64,000 nt of DNA, from positions 1-64,000 of the forward strand of contig JAJZFJ010000043.1 in NCBI GenBank assembly GCA_021805395.1, given 5' to 3'. This document shows positions 45,373 to 55,200 of the stretch, one piece after another. Under the pieces are notes generated by a model. The model was given only the letters and a program-made list of their open reading frames with translations. It did not search any database and was not told where the DNA came from. Numbering within the stretch: the stretch's first letter is position 1; each line of letters opens with the position of its first letter. Origin of the DNA: a bacterium (GTDB taxonomy: Bacteria > Armatimonadota > Chthonomonadetes > Chthonomonadales > Chthonomonadaceae). The position numbers and the translations under genes are program-made.

Positions 45373-46176
45373 TCAGTCTCTGGTTAGAATGAGAGCATTG
45401 CGCTCTCCAATGGCAATAGTATGCTCGAAATGTGCAGATATTTTTCCGTCGGCTGTCACAATTGTCCATCCATCTCTAAGCGTTCGAATATCTTTTTTAC
45501 CCATATTCAGCATGGGCTCAATCGCAAAAGTCATTCCTGTCTCCAGAAGTGTTCCTGATCCAGGCCGTCCATAGTTGGGTACGTCCAGTGCACTTTCATG
45601 CATGCTTCGACCTACACCATGTCCATGTAACTCCCTAACGACGGAATATCCGTTACTCTCAGCGAATTTTTGAATGCTCCAGCCTACATCCCCAGTTGTA
45701 TTCCCTGGCAGGGCATTTGAAATTCCAATATTCAGTGCTTCCTCAGTTACTTTAAGTAATCGGTCCACATCTGGTCTTATAGTTCCCACAGCAAAAGTGA
45801 GAGCAGTGTCTGCCACGAAGCCTTTCAGCTCAACGCAGCAATCCATGGTTACTATATCTCCAGATTGTATCACCTTTTGACCAGGAATTCCATGCACTAT
45901 CTCCTCATTCACCGAGATACATGTCCATGCTGGATAAGGAGGATGTCCCGCGGGAGTGTAACCTAAACAGGGCGACGTTGCCCCGTTTTGGGTAATGTAA
46001 TCTTCAGCAAGGTCCTCAAGTTGACCAGTGGTCATTCCAGGCCTCACGGTCTCCTTTGCCATTATGCATACATGACGGGCAATCTTCCCTGCCTCTCTCA
46101 TTATCTCAATCTCTGCTGGAGTCTTGATGAGGGATTTATCCACACGTCTGGCGTGCTGTCTTCTGGATTTCAGCAT
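45373..46176 (-). CDS. map: Methionine aminopeptidase, type I
   Basis: 267 residues. Metal ligands are recognisable: HGIPGQKVIQSGDIVTMDC (first Asp), DTALTFAVG, HGHGVGRSMHE (His), FAIEPML (Glu) and the late HFEHTIAI. It removes the initiator methionine. About 18 residues precede the usual IKTPAEIEIMREAG start. Its position between adk and infA is conserved in many bacteria. Confidence 0.95.
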   Translation of the reverse strand: MLKSRRQHARRVDKSLIKTPAEIEIMREAGKIARHVCIMAKETVRPGMTTGQLEDLAEDYITQNGATSPCLGYTPAGHPPYPAWTCISVNEEIVHGIPGQKVIQSGDIVTMDCCVELKGFVADTALTFAVGTIRPDVDRLLKVTEEALNIGISNALPGNTTGDVGWSIQKFAESNGYSVVRELHGHGVGRSMHESALDVPNYGRPGSGTLLETGMTFAIEPMLNMGKKDIRTLRDGWTIVTADGKISAHFEHTIAIGERNALILTRD

Positions 46177-46192
46177 CTTTTATTCATGTCTC

Positions 46193-46858
46193 CTATCCCT
46201 TATCTTTACGTAGTGCATTCAGCAAGATTATCACGTTACTGAAAACTGTCTCCGGTTCCGGTTCGGCATCGATGATGTGATGTAAATTAGATTTCTTGTA
46301 ATAAGCTGCAAGTGGAGCTGTCTTTTCTGCATATACTTCCAGGCGGCGCCTAACAATTTCGGGAGCATCATCTGGTCTGCGCTCAAGCAAACTATGACAG
46401 ATATCACATAGGCCTGGCTGCAGCGGTGGCTGTGTTACAATATGGTAGGTTGATCCATCTCGGGGGCAAACCCTGCGACCACTAAAGCGCTCTACAATTA
46501 ATTCTACTCTAGCCTGAAACTCTAATACAGCAGTTAATGTCAGATTCCTGGCTTTCAGCATTGTATCCAGTGATTCGGCTTGTGGAATGGTTCGTGGAAA
46601 TCCATCCAGCAGATACCCTGAACTACAGTCCGGCTCGAGTGTTCTTTTCATTACGGCACCTAACACTATTTCATCAGGAACGTATTCACCTTTATCAATC
46701 CGATATCTCTGAATTGATCTTCCTAGTTCGGTGCCTCTATTAAGTGCATCCCTGAATATCGCCCCTGTTGAAATAGTTGGTATTGCGTAATGAATTGCGA
46801 TACGTGCTCCCTGGGTACCCTTTCCTACGCCAGGAGGACCTAGTAGAACAAGTATCAT
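46193..46858 (-). CDS. adk: Adenylate kinase
   Basis: 221 residues. The P-loop reads GPPGVGKGTQ at residues 7-16, TGAIFRDAL near 32, GFPRTIPQAE near 85, and a LID domain around residues 125-160 with VCPRDG and CDIC. The LID Cys-x2-Asp / Cys-x2-Cys set could hold zinc as in Gram-positive enzymes. It interconverts AMP, ADP and ATP. It lies between secY and map as in the classic spc-operon tail. Confidence 0.96.
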   Translation of the reverse strand: MILVLLGPPGVGKGTQGARIAIHYAIPTISTGAIFRDALNRGTELGRSIQRYRIDKGEYVPDEIVLGAVMKRTLEPDCSSGYLLDGFPRTIPQAESLDTMLKARNLTLTAVLEFQARVELIVERFSGRRVCPRDGSTYHIVTQPPLQPGLCDICHSLLERRPDDAPEIVRRRLEVYAEKTAPLAAYYKKSNLHHIIDAEPEPETVFSNVIILLNALRKDKG

Positions 46859-46890
46859 TTTCTGAGAACTCTCTATGAACTCACCGTTTT

Positions 46891-48240
46891 CTACTCAGGC
46901 AATCCGCTGTTGTTTGGAATTGTGAACGGAGCTTGAGACTGCGTATTTTTTATGAAGCCCTGGTAGTTTCTTTGCAAGAGCTGTGCCTCAATGGCCTGCA
47001 TGGTATCGATAGCTACACCTACAAGGATCAACAGAGAAGTTCCACCAATCAGTGAAAAAGTAGGAAATCCTGTTAGCTCAGGAACCTCATACTGCACTAT
47101 TGCAATGAATGCCAGGAATGTGGCACCGGCAGTAGTCATTCTAGATACAACTGCTTCCAGATAATCGTAAGTAGGCTTACCTGGTCGTACACCGGGGATA
47201 TAGGACCCGGATTTGTTCAGGTTCTCAGCCATATCATCTACTGGTAAAACAACTGCAGTGTAGAAGAATGTGAATGCAAAGACAACCAGACCATACACAA
47301 CCGTAGAGCCAATGTTTGCTCCAGGCTGAAGAAGCATTGCATAGTGTTTCACAAAACCTATGAACCCAGGATCACCAGGTTTGCCGGGGAGCATATTCGA
47401 TAAAGTTGCAGGGAGCAGCATGAGCGAAATTGCAAAGATAACAGGCATAACACCGGCTGCATTAACCTTGATTGGCAAGAATGAAGTGCTTGCCTGAGTC
47501 TGCCCACGTCCAACCACCCTCTTGAAGTGAAGAACAGGTATCCTTCGTGTTCCCTGGGTGATATAGACAACCAGGACAACCATTCCAACAAATGCCGCGA
47601 TAAGAATGAGCAGATTGAAAAAAGATGCACCACTTCGTAGCTGTTCAGAAATCCCTACAATGTATGATGGGAGATTTAGAGCTATCCCGGCAAAAATGAT
47701 AAGAGAGACTCCGTTCCCAACTCCCTTTTTGGTAACCTGCTCACCAAGCCAGAGTAAGAACATGGTACCTGCTGTGAGGATGACCATGATGGGGATGACC
47801 TGTGAGAAATATGAGAGAGTCATCGAGAAGTGAAGGCCCAACAGAAGGGTTAATCCGAAGGACTGTCCCAAACCAAGCGGAATGGTAATCCTCCTGGTGA
47901 TGTTGGCTATTCTCTTTCTGCCTGCTTCCCCTTCAGACTGCATATCTCTGAACTTCGGCACAGCTACACCAAGTAACTGCATGATGATTGAGGCATTGAT
48001 ATAGGGAGCTACTCCCATTGCAAAAAGAGAAAAGCTGCGTAGTGCTCCTCCAGAAAACGCATTCAATAGCCCTAAGAGACCACCTTGACCATTGTGAAAC
48101 AGTTTAGCAATACTCTCAGAACTTACTCCTGGGACAGGTACCCTTGCACCCAATGCAAAGATCGCAAACATAATCAGCACAAACTGAATACGTTTCTGTA
48201 CATCGGGAATTGCCCACGCCTCTTTAATCTTATCAATCAT
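46891..48240 (-). CDS. secY: Protein translocase subunit SecY
   Basis: 449 residues with ten predicted membrane segments. Family landmarks are RVPVPGVSSESI near residue 33, the plug and second helix region (GGALRSFSLFAMGVAPYINASIIMQLL), and SYIPGVRPGKPTYDYLEAV near 345. It forms the channel for protein export and membrane insertion. It starts 4 bases after rplO. Confidence 0.97.
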   Translation of the reverse strand: MIDKIKEAWAIPDVQKRIQFVLIMFAIFALGARVPVPGVSSESIAKLFHNGQGGLLGLLNAFSGGALRSFSLFAMGVAPYINASIIMQLLGVAVPKFRDMQSEGEAGRKRIANITRRITIPLGLGQSFGLTLLLGLHFSMTLSYFSQVIPIMVILTAGTMFLLWLGEQVTKKGVGNGVSLIIFAGIALNLPSYIVGISEQLRSGASFFNLLILIAAFVGMVVLVVYITQGTRRIPVLHFKRVVGRGQTQASTSFLPIKVNAAGVMPVIFAISLMLLPATLSNMLPGKPGDPGFIGFVKHYAMLLQPGANIGSTVVYGLVVFAFTFFYTAVVLPVDDMAENLNKSGSYIPGVRPGKPTYDYLEAVVSRMTTAGATFLAFIAIVQYEVPELTGFPTFSLIGGTSLLILVGVAIDTMQAIEAQLLQRNYQGFIKNTQSQAPFTIPNNSGLPE

Positions 48241-48244
48241 CTCT

Positions 48245-48700
48245 TCATGCGTTCCCCAATAGAACGACGCTGCCTCCAGCTTCCTCTATTTTTGTTTTCG
48301 CACCCTCACTGATGTGATGTGTATGCACAGTTAGCGGGCGAGTGATTTCGCCAGTTCCCAATACTTTAAGTCCATGGTGGAGATCTCGCAGGATGCCCAT
48401 CTGCATTAACAAATCGGGAGTAACTGTTTGCCCGGCCTCAAACTCTGTGTTCAAAAGTCCGATATTGACGAGAGCATATACTTTCTTGTTTACGGGTCTG
48501 AACCCGCGAAGCTGTGGAAGGCGTCGGTGCAGAGGAGTCTGTCCACCTTCAAAGTTGGGGTTGACGTTCCCTCTAGCTTTGTTACCTTTGTGGCCTTTTG
48601 TGGATGTTTTTCCATGTCCTGACCCGATGCCTCTGCCAAGCCTCTTACGTCTGTGAGTACTGCCTGGCGCTGGCGCTAATGTATGAATTTCGTTTGCCAT
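48245..48700 (-). CDS. rplO: 50S ribosomal protein L15
   Basis: 151 residues. It has the typical basic N-terminus HRRKRLGRGIGSGHGKTSTKGHKG and the later GGQTPLHRRLPQLRGF. It is followed by secY after 4 bases. Confidence 0.97.
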   Translation of the reverse strand: MANEIHTLAPAPGSTHRRKRLGRGIGSGHGKTSTKGHKGNKARGNVNPNFEGGQTPLHRRLPQLRGFRPVNKKVYALVNIGLLNTEFEAGQTVTPDLLMQMGILRDLHHGLKVLGTGEITRPLTVHTHHISEGAKTKIEEAGGSVVLLGNA

Positions 48701-48710
48701 AGTATTTTGC

Positions 48711-48902
48711 CTACTCTTCTGTTATGGGGGTCACTTCAACCATGTGACGCACTTTGTGAATCATCCCGCGAATTACAGGATTATCGTCCTGCACAACGGA
48801 CTGATTAATTTTACGCAAACCAAGATTACGGACAGTAGCACCCTGGGATCTTTCGAAACCAATGGAGCTCTTCTTCAGAGTAATTTTGAGACGACTACCC
48901 AT
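48711..48902 (-). CDS. rpmD: 50S ribosomal protein L30
   Basis: 63 residues, standard size. It reads [32 protein letters not shown] and [14 protein letters not shown]. It overlaps the end of rpsE by 8 bases. Confidence 0.95.
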   Translation of the reverse strand: MGSRLKITLKKSSIGFERSQGATVRNLGLRKINQSVVQDDNPVIRGMIHKVRHMVEVTPITEE

Positions 48903-49428
48903 GGGTGACCTCCTCTAATTTAAGCATCCAGGGTTGCAGTGACTCAACGGTGGTACCTCTCATCTTGGCAACATCTTCAACACGCTTCATGTTTTGAAGT
49001 GCCCGTATGGTTGCCCAGCAGATGTTTGTTGAGTTACTGGACCCTAATGATTTACCAAGAACATCATGCACACCAGCAAGCTCCAGCACTATGCGCATGC
49101 TGCTTCCTGCAACTATCCCGGTTCCAGGGGATGCAGGTTTCAGCATAACCTCTGCGGCCGCATGCTTCTGGAATATCTCGTGTGGCAGCGTTCCACCAAC
49201 AATGGGTACATGGATAAGGTTCTTTCGTGCTGCCTCCACTCCTTTGCGAATTGCATCAGGAATAGCACGGGCTTTTCCCAGACCAGCACCCACATATCCG
49301 TTACCATCTCCCACTATAACAAGTGCGCTCCAACTCATTGTGCGTCCACCTTTTGTGGTTTTCTGGCACTTGTTGGTTCGAACTACTCTCTCTTCAAGAT
49401 TGAGAGTATCTGGATTGATTTTTGCCAA
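48895..49428 (-). CDS. rpsE: 30S ribosomal protein S5
   Basis: 177 residues. Conserved pieces are [33 protein letters not shown] and [16 protein letters not shown]. It is a decoding-fidelity protein of the small subunit. The next gene overlaps its stop. Confidence 0.97.
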   Translation of the reverse strand: MAKINPDTLNLEERVVRTNKCQKTTKGGRTMSWSALVIVGDGNGYVGAGLGKARAIPDAIRKGVEAARKNLIHVPIVGGTLPHEIFQKHAAAEVMLKPASPGTGIVAGSSMRIVLELAGVHDVLGKSLGSSNSTNICWATIRALQNMKRVEDVAKMRGTTVESLQPWMLKLEEVTHG

Positions 49429-49475
49429 AATTTGCTCCTATGAAGCGTCTTAACGCTTCCTGACTCTTCGTGAGT

Positions 49476-49841
49476 TTAGAAAGATAATCCACCCGCACGT
49501 GCACCATCTGCCAGTGCAGCTACTCGGCCATGGTACTTATACCCGCCACGATCGAATACCACTGCTTCAATGCCCGCTTCTTTGGCTTTTTGTGCAATGA
49601 GAGTACCAACAGCTGTAGCTGCTTCAACATTGCCGCCAGATTTAAGGGACCCTTTAAGCGATTTATCCAGTGTGGACGCTGCAGCCAATGTATGCCCCGT
49701 GGAATCATCTATAATTTGTGCGTATATATGGTTTATGCTTCGAGAGACATTTAAGCGTGGGCGAAGTTCCGTGCCCTCCACTCTACCTCTAACACGTCTG
49801 TGACGGCGAAGGCGTAGTCTCTCTTTCTCTTGAATTCTCAT
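49476..49841 (-). CDS. rplR: 50S ribosomal protein L18
   Basis: 121 residues with [20 protein letters not shown] and the C-terminal [21 protein letters not shown]. It binds 5S rRNA. AGGAG lies upstream of the ATG. Confidence 0.97.
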   Translation of the reverse strand: MRIQEKERLRLRRHRRVRGRVEGTELRPRLNVSRSINHIYAQIIDDSTGHTLAAASTLDKSLKGSLKSGGNVEAATAVGTLIAQKAKEAGIEAVVFDRGGYKYHGRVAALADGARAGGLSF

Positions 49842-49960
49842 CTATCTCTGGTCTCCTGATCACCATGGAATATGGTGATAAAGTAATGCCCGTTCATACT
49901 AGTTCTGGAATGATCCAGTTAAACCTTGAGAGTGTGGGCAAGTGAAAAGTTACGAAAATA

Positions 49961-50536
49961 CTACTTTTTGCCCTTGCCACCCTTACCACCGGTTTTACCC
50001 TGTTTGCGGCGAACCTGCTCACCCTTGTATCGAATTCCTTTGCCTTTATATGGTTCAGGCTTTCGCAACTTTCGGATTTCAGCAGCGGTTTGGCCAACAC
50101 GCTCTTTGTCAATTCCGGTAATAGTAATCACTGGATTTCGGGAGAGAGGATCGTTGGCAACACTGAAGCCAATTCCATCTCTAGCCATCACTTCAATGGA
50201 GTGGGAAAACCCAACATTAAGCATCAGGACGTTTTCCTGCACGGAAGCTCGGAAACCTGTTCCAATCACCTCCAGCTGCCGGGTGTAACCTTCGGTAACT
50301 CCTTCTATCATATTGGCCATCAATGTTCGGGTCAAACCATGCAGTGCACGGTGGTCCTGAGCATCTGAAGGGCGCTCGATATACAGAGTACTGTCCTCTT
50401 GCCTTATTACAATCTCAGGATGAAATTTTCGAATAAGTGTACCTTTTGGGCCTTTAACGGTTGTGGTGCCATCAGCCTCTGGAACAATAGATACTCCAGC
50501 AGGAACGGGGATGGGCCTCTTACCAATTCTTGACAT
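49961..50536 (-). CDS. rplF: 50S ribosomal protein L6
   Basis: 191 residues. It starts MSRIGKRPIPVPAGV and has the late PEPYKGKGIRYKGEQVRRKQGKTG signature, followed by a Gly/Lys-rich end. A 119-base gap, longer than others in this operon, separates it from rplR. Confidence 0.97.
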   Translation of the reverse strand: MSRIGKRPIPVPAGVSIVPEADGTTTVKGPKGTLIRKFHPEIVIRQEDSTLYIERPSDAQDHRALHGLTRTLMANMIEGVTEGYTRQLEVIGTGFRASVQENVLMLNVGFSHSIEVMARDGIGFSVANDPLSRNPVITITGIDKERVGQTAAEIRKLRKPEPYKGKGIRYKGEQVRRKQGKTGGKGGKGKK

Positions 50537-50551
50537 AATTAAAATTCCTGT

Positions 50552-50953
50552 TCAGTAGACGTAGCAAAGTAATTCACCACCGACGCCGCGTTTGCGTGCT
50601 TCTCGGTCCGTCATTACTCCTTGCGATGTTGATAAGATAGCAATACCTAATCCGCGAAGTACGCGAGGGATTTTTTCTTTACCGCAGTAACGGCGGAGTC
50701 CTGGCTTACTGATACGTACAAGGTTTGTGATTACCTTTTCTCTTCTGGGACCATACTTCAAGGTAATCTTAATTTTGTCTTGAGGGACCTGTGAGATTAC
50801 TTCGTAACTCTTGATAAAACCTTCAGAGAGAAGAATCTTGACCAGTTCTACTTTTAAATTTGAACTGGAAATTTCTAATGAGTCGTGATTCGCACTGTTT
50901 GCATTGCGAATTCGGGTAAGCAGATCTGCTACTGGGTCTGTTGTATAGGACAT
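50552..50953 (-). CDS. rpsH: 30S ribosomal protein S8
   Basis: 133 residues with [19 protein letters not shown] and the C-terminal [30 protein letters not shown]8 is the classic translational repressor of the spc operon in E. coli; whether that applies here is not shown. Confidence 0.97.
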   Translation of the reverse strand: MSYTTDPVADLLTRIRNANSANHDSLEISSSNLKVELVKILLSEGFIKSYEVISQVPQDKIKITLKYGPRREKVITNLVRISKPGLRRYCGKEKIPRVLRGLGIAILSTSQGVMTDREARKRGVGGELLCYVY

Positions 50954-50964
50954 CTTTTTTTCTC

Positions 50965-51150
50965 CTACCAGCTCGACTTTGTTACACCAGGTATGAGTCC
51001 CTTATGAGACATCTCCCTGAAGCAGATTCTACATAAACCGAAGCGTCGGAAGACACCTCGGGATCTTCCACACACATTGCATCGTGTGTAGCCGCGCACT
51101 GCAAACTTAGGTTTACGACGCGCTTTTTCTATCAAACACTGTTTTGCCAA
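50965..51150 (-). CDS. rpsN: 30S ribosomal protein S14, zinc-binding type
   Basis: 61 residues from TTG at 51150, 6 bases after GGAG. An upstream in-frame TTG at 51162 would make 65 residues, but 61 is the family length for S14 type Z. Two Cys pairs, CNVC and CRIC, bind zinc. It is the first gene after the 280-base structured gap that follows the EF-G2 gene. Confidence 0.93.
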   Translation of the reverse strand: MAKQCLIEKARRKPKFAVRGYTRCNVCGRSRGVFRRFGLCRICFREMSHKGLIPGVTKSSW

Positions 51151-51162
51151 GTGGTTCTCCAA

Positions 51163-51441
51163 TAATTTATTTTCGGGTTATACACCCTGTCAGCGGTTGA
51201 GTGAACTGTCACTCATTGCGCCAAGAACTTGCAGACCGGAGAGGTCTGCATCGCGCTCCTTCTTGTGGTTCGCGATCACTAACATCTTTCACAAGGAAAG
51301 ACGGTCCATATGCACACAACTCAATATTCATTCATAAATACACTGAAAGATATCGCTATCCTCCAGTGTATTTATATACTCTATAGTACTGTTTATTTGA
51401 GTTAATGCACAACTAATATGTGTATGCAGACGTTTTATCAG
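51163..51441 (-). promoter_or_regulatory. Structured leader between the EF-G2 gene and rpsN
   Basis: On the minus strand this 279-base gap has a hairpin with 10-bp arms at 51336-51345 and 51364-51373 (AAATACACTG type) and an inner GATA-TCGC-TATC stem at 51349-51360. A second, GCAGACC-TCTCC-GGTCTGC, follows at about 51227-51245. Between them, an AAGGAG precedes a 12-codon open frame (starting MQTSP) whose TGA overlaps the ATG of an 8-codon frame (starting MSDSS). The gap may hold a terminator for the GTPase gene plus a promoter or leader for S14 onward. Confidence 0.45.
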
Positions 51442-53517
51442 TCAGTGAGAATTGGATCGTACCTTCTGATGCTCCTCAATCACTTGCGCAGATATATAAT
51501 CTGGCACCTGATCATAATGAGACAGCTCAGAATGAAAACTTCCTCTACCTCTGCTCAAAGACCTAAGATCTATTGCATACCGCAAAATTTCAGAGTGTGG
51601 AACATAAGCCTGTAGTTCCACTCTTCCATGATCAACCATGTTGTTCCCTATGATACGACCACGACGGCTAGATAGATCGCTCATGACGTCGCCAATCATA
51701 CTTTCAGGTACATTCACACACAGTTTCATGATGGGCTCCATAAGAACTGGATGTGCTGCAGCAGCTACATTATGAAAAGCCGCCTGCCCAGCCATTATGA
51801 ATGCAGCTTCAGATGAATCCACATCATGATAGGATCCATCGTAACAGGTAGCCTTGAAATCCACAACTGGATACCCTGCAAGAATACCCATTTCAGCTGC
51901 CTGCCTTATCCCTTTTTCTATCGCAGGAAGATACTGTTTAGGAATAGCTCCTCCAACGATAGCATCGACAAATTGTATTCCTGCACCGGGATTTGGTTCC
52001 AGTTTAATGTAACAGTCACCAAACTGTCCACGTCCGCCTGTCTGCTTCTTGTGACGACCCTGCCCCTGTGCATTTGCAGTTATCGTCTCACGGTATCCCA
52101 CACGTTGGGGGATAATGTCAACATTTGCCCCAAATTTCCTCAGTCTTTCCACTACAATTGCCAGATGTGTCTCACCTGCTCCGCATATGAGGGTCTGATT
52201 TGTTTCTGGATTTCTGTAGAATTTGAAAGCTGGATCCGAGGCTTGAACTCTCTGAAGGGCGGGTCCCAGCTTGTCCTCATCTATTTTTGATTTAGCCGTT
52301 ATAGCCTGTTCAAATATTGGTTCAGGTAATGGAGCGTAGTCAACAATTATCATTCTGCCAGGGTTACATAGTGTATCGCCAGTGTGAGTATCTGCAAGTT
52401 TGGCTGTAACTCCGAAATCACCCGCTGATAGTTCTGTCTCACTCTCCTGATACTTGCCTCTTGCATGATAGATCTGCCCTACACGCTCATCTTTTTTGCG
52501 TGTTGCATTATAGACGGTTTCACCAGATCTCATCACACCAGAAAGGACTCTAAAATATGTAAGTGTTCCAAGAAACGGATCTGCGATAGTTTTGAACACC
52601 AGGGCAGACAAAGATTCCGTTGGCACAGGATTAAGAACGATCTCCTTACCTGTATCTGGATTATATCCATGAACGGGTTTAAGTTCTACTGGATTCGGAA
52701 ACTCCTTTGCAATTACATCCAGCAAGTTGGTCATGCCAATATCTTTCAATGCAGACCCACAAAGAACAGGAATAATTTTACAGGAATCAATGCCTCGGTG
52801 CAATCCCAGTACTATCTCATCCCTGGTGAGTGCTTCTCCATTCAAAAACTTTTCAACCAGAGAATCATCACCTTCCGCCACACTTTCCAGAAGCAGCTCG
52901 CGAAAATCCTGTACACGCTGGTTTAATTCAGCAGGAACAGGTTGAGATGAAACATCTCTACCAACACCAATTACTGCCACCTGTTCTATCAAATCCACAA
53001 CACCAGTGAATGATTCTGATGATCCTACGGGAATCTGGAGCGGTGTTATGGCATTGCCATACCGGCTTCTAAGTTGATTAAAAATGAGATCGAAGTCCGC
53101 ATTTTCACGATCCATTTTATTAATGAAAATTGCTCGGGGTACCCCGCGTTCAGCAGCGAGATTCCATGCAATTTCGAAACCAACCTCCGGCTCATTTTGA
53201 GCTGGGGTTACAAGGATGGCCGCCTCCACTACCTGCATTGCAGAAGCTGCATCAGATGTGAAGTCCAGATATCCGGGTGCATCAATTACATTGATTCGTG
53301 TTCCGTTCCATTCACACGGTGCAATTGCCAGATTAATACTAATATGACGTCTCTGTTCTTCCTGATCAAAATCGGTAGTTGCAGAACCATCATCGGTTCT
53401 GCCTAATCGATCAAGGGCTCCCGTGACATACAGCAGTGCCTCTGCAAGTGACGTTTTTCCACCACCCTGATGTCCAAATAAGCCGACATTACGGATGGAT
53501 TCAATGACATGTTTCAT
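51442..53517 (-). CDS. EF-G2-like translational GTPase inserted in the spc operon
   Basis: 691 residues from ATG at 53517, which follows GAGGAGAG; a start 51 bases upstream is unsupported. Five EF-G domains are visible, ending in the domain V piece SRRGRIIGNN. The G1 loop is GHQGGGKTS (canonical EF-G AHIDAGKTT), and G3 is DAPGYLDF, so the catalytic-histidine position carries tyrosine. G4 NKMD is intact. These changes match the EF-G2/FusA2 group rather than canonical fusA. The role is unknown: ribosome rescue, recycling or stress-specific elongation have been suggested for relatives. It sits between L5 and S14, an unusual place. No rpsL-rpsG-fusA set is in the window. Confidence 0.9.
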   Translation of the reverse strand: MKHVIESIRNVGLFGHQGGGKTSLAEALLYVTGALDRLGRTDDGSATTDFDQEEQRRHISINLAIAPCEWNGTRINVIDAPGYLDFTSDAASAMQVVEAAILVTPAQNEPEVGFEIAWNLAAERGVPRAIFINKMDRENADFDLIFNQLRSRYGNAITPLQIPVGSSESFTGVVDLIEQVAVIGVGRDVSSQPVPAELNQRVQDFRELLLESVAEGDDSLVEKFLNGEALTRDEIVLGLHRGIDSCKIIPVLCGSALKDIGMTNLLDVIAKEFPNPVELKPVHGYNPDTGKEIVLNPVPTESLSALVFKTIADPFLGTLTYFRVLSGVMRSGETVYNATRKKDERVGQIYHARGKYQESETELSAGDFGVTAKLADTHTGDTLCNPGRMIIVDYAPLPEPIFEQAITAKSKIDEDKLGPALQRVQASDPAFKFYRNPETNQTLICGAGETHLAIVVERLRKFGANVDIIPQRVGYRETITANAQGQGRHKKQTGGRGQFGDCYIKLEPNPGAGIQFVDAIVGGAIPKQYLPAIEKGIRQAAEMGILAGYPVVDFKATCYDGSYHDVDSSEAAFIMAGQAAFHNVAAAAHPVLMEPIMKLCVNVPESMIGDVMSDLSSRRGRIIGNNMVDHGRVELQAYVPHSEILRYAIDLRSLSRGRGSFHSELSHYDQVPDYISAQVIEEHQKVRSNSH

Positions 53518-53741
53518 CGCTACTCTCCTCGCGTTCTGATTATTGGAAAGCGAAATGCCAATAGGCATCGCATCAATCCTTGTGAGCCAGAGTCGTCGTC
53601 CTCGAAAGGAAACGGCGGCGGAGGTTCTTATGTGAGCGGTATGCAGTTTTCAAGGTGCAATCCGCCAGATCCAATGTTAAGGATCTGGCATATATTTACG
53701 CAAACAGTAGCATAATTCCTTCCACAAAGAAGAAATTCGTA
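53518..53741 (-). promoter_or_regulatory. Structured leader between rplE and the EF-G2 gene
   Basis: 224 bases with a perfect 9-bp stem, GCCAGATCC / GGATCTGGC, at 53664-53672 and 53681-53689, and no T run after it, so it is not a simple terminator. A smaller GCC-TATT-GGC stem lies just before the GTPase ribosome-binding site. It could be a leader or a processing site within the long operon. Confidence 0.4.
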
Positions 53742-54293
53742 CTACTTAACCCGGAAGGGCATTCCAAATCCCTTCAATAGAGCTCGAGCCTCTTCGTCTG
53801 TTTTTGCAGTGGTACAAATTATGATATCCATACCGCGTACCTTATCAATCTTGTCATAATCGATTTCAGGGAAGACAAGCTGCTCTTTGAGACCCATAGC
53901 AAAGTTTCCTCGTCCATCAAAGGAGTTGGGAGAGATTCCCTGGAAGTCTCGAATTCTTGGTAGAACCACATTGATCAATCTGTCTAGAAACTCGTACATA
54001 ATCACTCCGCGGAGTGTAACCTTGCAGCCTACCTTTGCTCCGGCACGGAGTTTAAAGTTTGCGACAGACTTTCGAGCAACAGTGATCAATGGCTTCTGTC
54101 CAGTGATTGCAGCCATATCTCTCACTGCTCCATCGAGATCTTTGGCATCTCCACCTGTTTGGCCAGCTTTACCAACGCCCATATTCACGACTATTTTGTC
54201 AACTCGCGGGACGCTCATTGGATTCTTGTAATTGAACTCTTTCACCAAAGAGGGCGTAACCTCTTTAATGAATCGGTCTTTCATTCTTGACAT
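53742..54293 (-). CDS. rplE: 50S ribosomal protein L5
   Basis: 183 residues with [18 protein letters not shown], the central GCKVTLRG and a late [16 protein letters not shown]. It binds 5S rRNA and the P-site tRNA. It is the last gene before the inserted EF-G2 cassette. Confidence 0.97.
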   Translation of the reverse strand: MSRMKDRFIKEVTPSLVKEFNYKNPMSVPRVDKIVVNMGVGKAGQTGGDAKDLDGAVRDMAAITGQKPLITVARKSVANFKLRAGAKVGCKVTLRGVIMYEFLDRLINVVLPRIRDFQGISPNSFDGRGNFAMGLKEQLVFPEIDYDKIDKVRGMDIIICTTAKTDEEARALLKGFGMPFRVK

Positions 54294-54412
54294 CTTATAT
54301 TTCTCCAGTTTGATTTAGCCGATTTCCGACCGGCTGCGAACATTTCTAAACTCTCACACATTGAAGGCAGAAGATGAATCTTCTGCCTGTTATCAATATG
54401 CCTGTACCGCGG

Positions 54413-54829
54413 TTAAGCGTCGATAGAATCCAGACTTTTACCACATTCAGGATGTTTGCAAACGCGGTATTTACGGCGTGAGAGCTTCTCTTCGCCATCA
54501 CGATATGCATAACCAACCCTTGTGGGTCGGTCGCAGTGTGGGCAGACAAGCATTACCTTAGCAACATGCATGGGGGCATTTGATGAGATCTTGCCGCCTG
54601 GGACTATTGTTGGCTGACCGCTTGAATCTACAACTTTGGAAGGTCGCTCTTTACGATGCCGTACTGCAACGTTCACATCCTCCACAGTTATCTGGTTTGT
54701 TTTTGGGGATGCAGAAAGCACGAGACCTCTTCTCCCTTTGTCTTTACCAGTGATGACACAAACTGTGTCACCTTTTTTAATTCTAAGCTTAACAGGCTTG
54801 TCTGGCATTGAAGGTTTGGTGAATGGCAT
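54413..54829 (-). CDS. rplX: 50S ribosomal protein L24
   Basis: 138 residues. The KOW motif region reads [19 protein letters not shown], and the C-terminal half has [14 protein letters not shown] and VCKHPECGK, a zinc-ribbon-like set of four cysteines seen in many bacterial L24 proteins. About 12 extra residues precede the core. It starts on the last base of the rplN stop. Confidence 0.95.
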   Translation of the reverse strand: MPFTKPSMPDKPVKLRIKKGDTVCVITGKDKGRRGLVLSASPKTNQITVEDVNVAVRHRKERPSKVVDSSGQPTIVPGGKISSNAPMHVAKVMLVCPHCDRPTRVGYAYRDGEEKLSRRKYRVCKHPECGKSLDSIDA

Positions 54830-55197
54830 TACAGCACCTCCGGAGCGAGCGAAACAATCTTCATAAAGTCACGCTCACGCAGTTCACGAGCAACAGGTCC
54901 AAAGATTCTTGTGCCTCTTGGTTCAAGGTTGTTCTGGATAACAACAGCCGCATTGTCATCGAAACGCAGTACTGAACCATCTTTTCTTCTGATAGGCTGT
55001 CTGGTTCGTACAATGACGCACTTGACCACATCACTTTTCTTAACCTGCTGATTAGGAGTTGCAGATTTAACAACTCCTACAATAATATCACCAACGTGTG
55101 CATAGCGGGTACTGGACCCTTTCATAACCCGGATGCACAAGATTTCTTTAGCACCTGAATTATCAGCACATCTGACACGTGTGTAAGATTGGATCAT
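54829..55197 (-). CDS. rplN: 50S ribosomal protein L14
   Basis: 122 residues, standard. It reads [19 protein letters not shown] and later FDDNAAVVI and [11 protein letters not shown]. No extension, in contrast to its neighbours. Confidence 0.98.
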   Translation of the reverse strand: MIQSYTRVRCADNSGAKEILCIRVMKGSSTRYAHVGDIIVGVVKSATPNQQVKKSDVVKCVIVRTRQPIRRKDGSVLRFDDNAAVVIQNNLEPRGTRIFGPVARELRERDFMKIVSLAPEVL

Positions 55198-55200
55198 GAG

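Noticed and set aside
49007-49453. 148-codon plus-strand frame across rpsE
   Set aside because: Antisense shadow of a conserved ribosomal protein gene.
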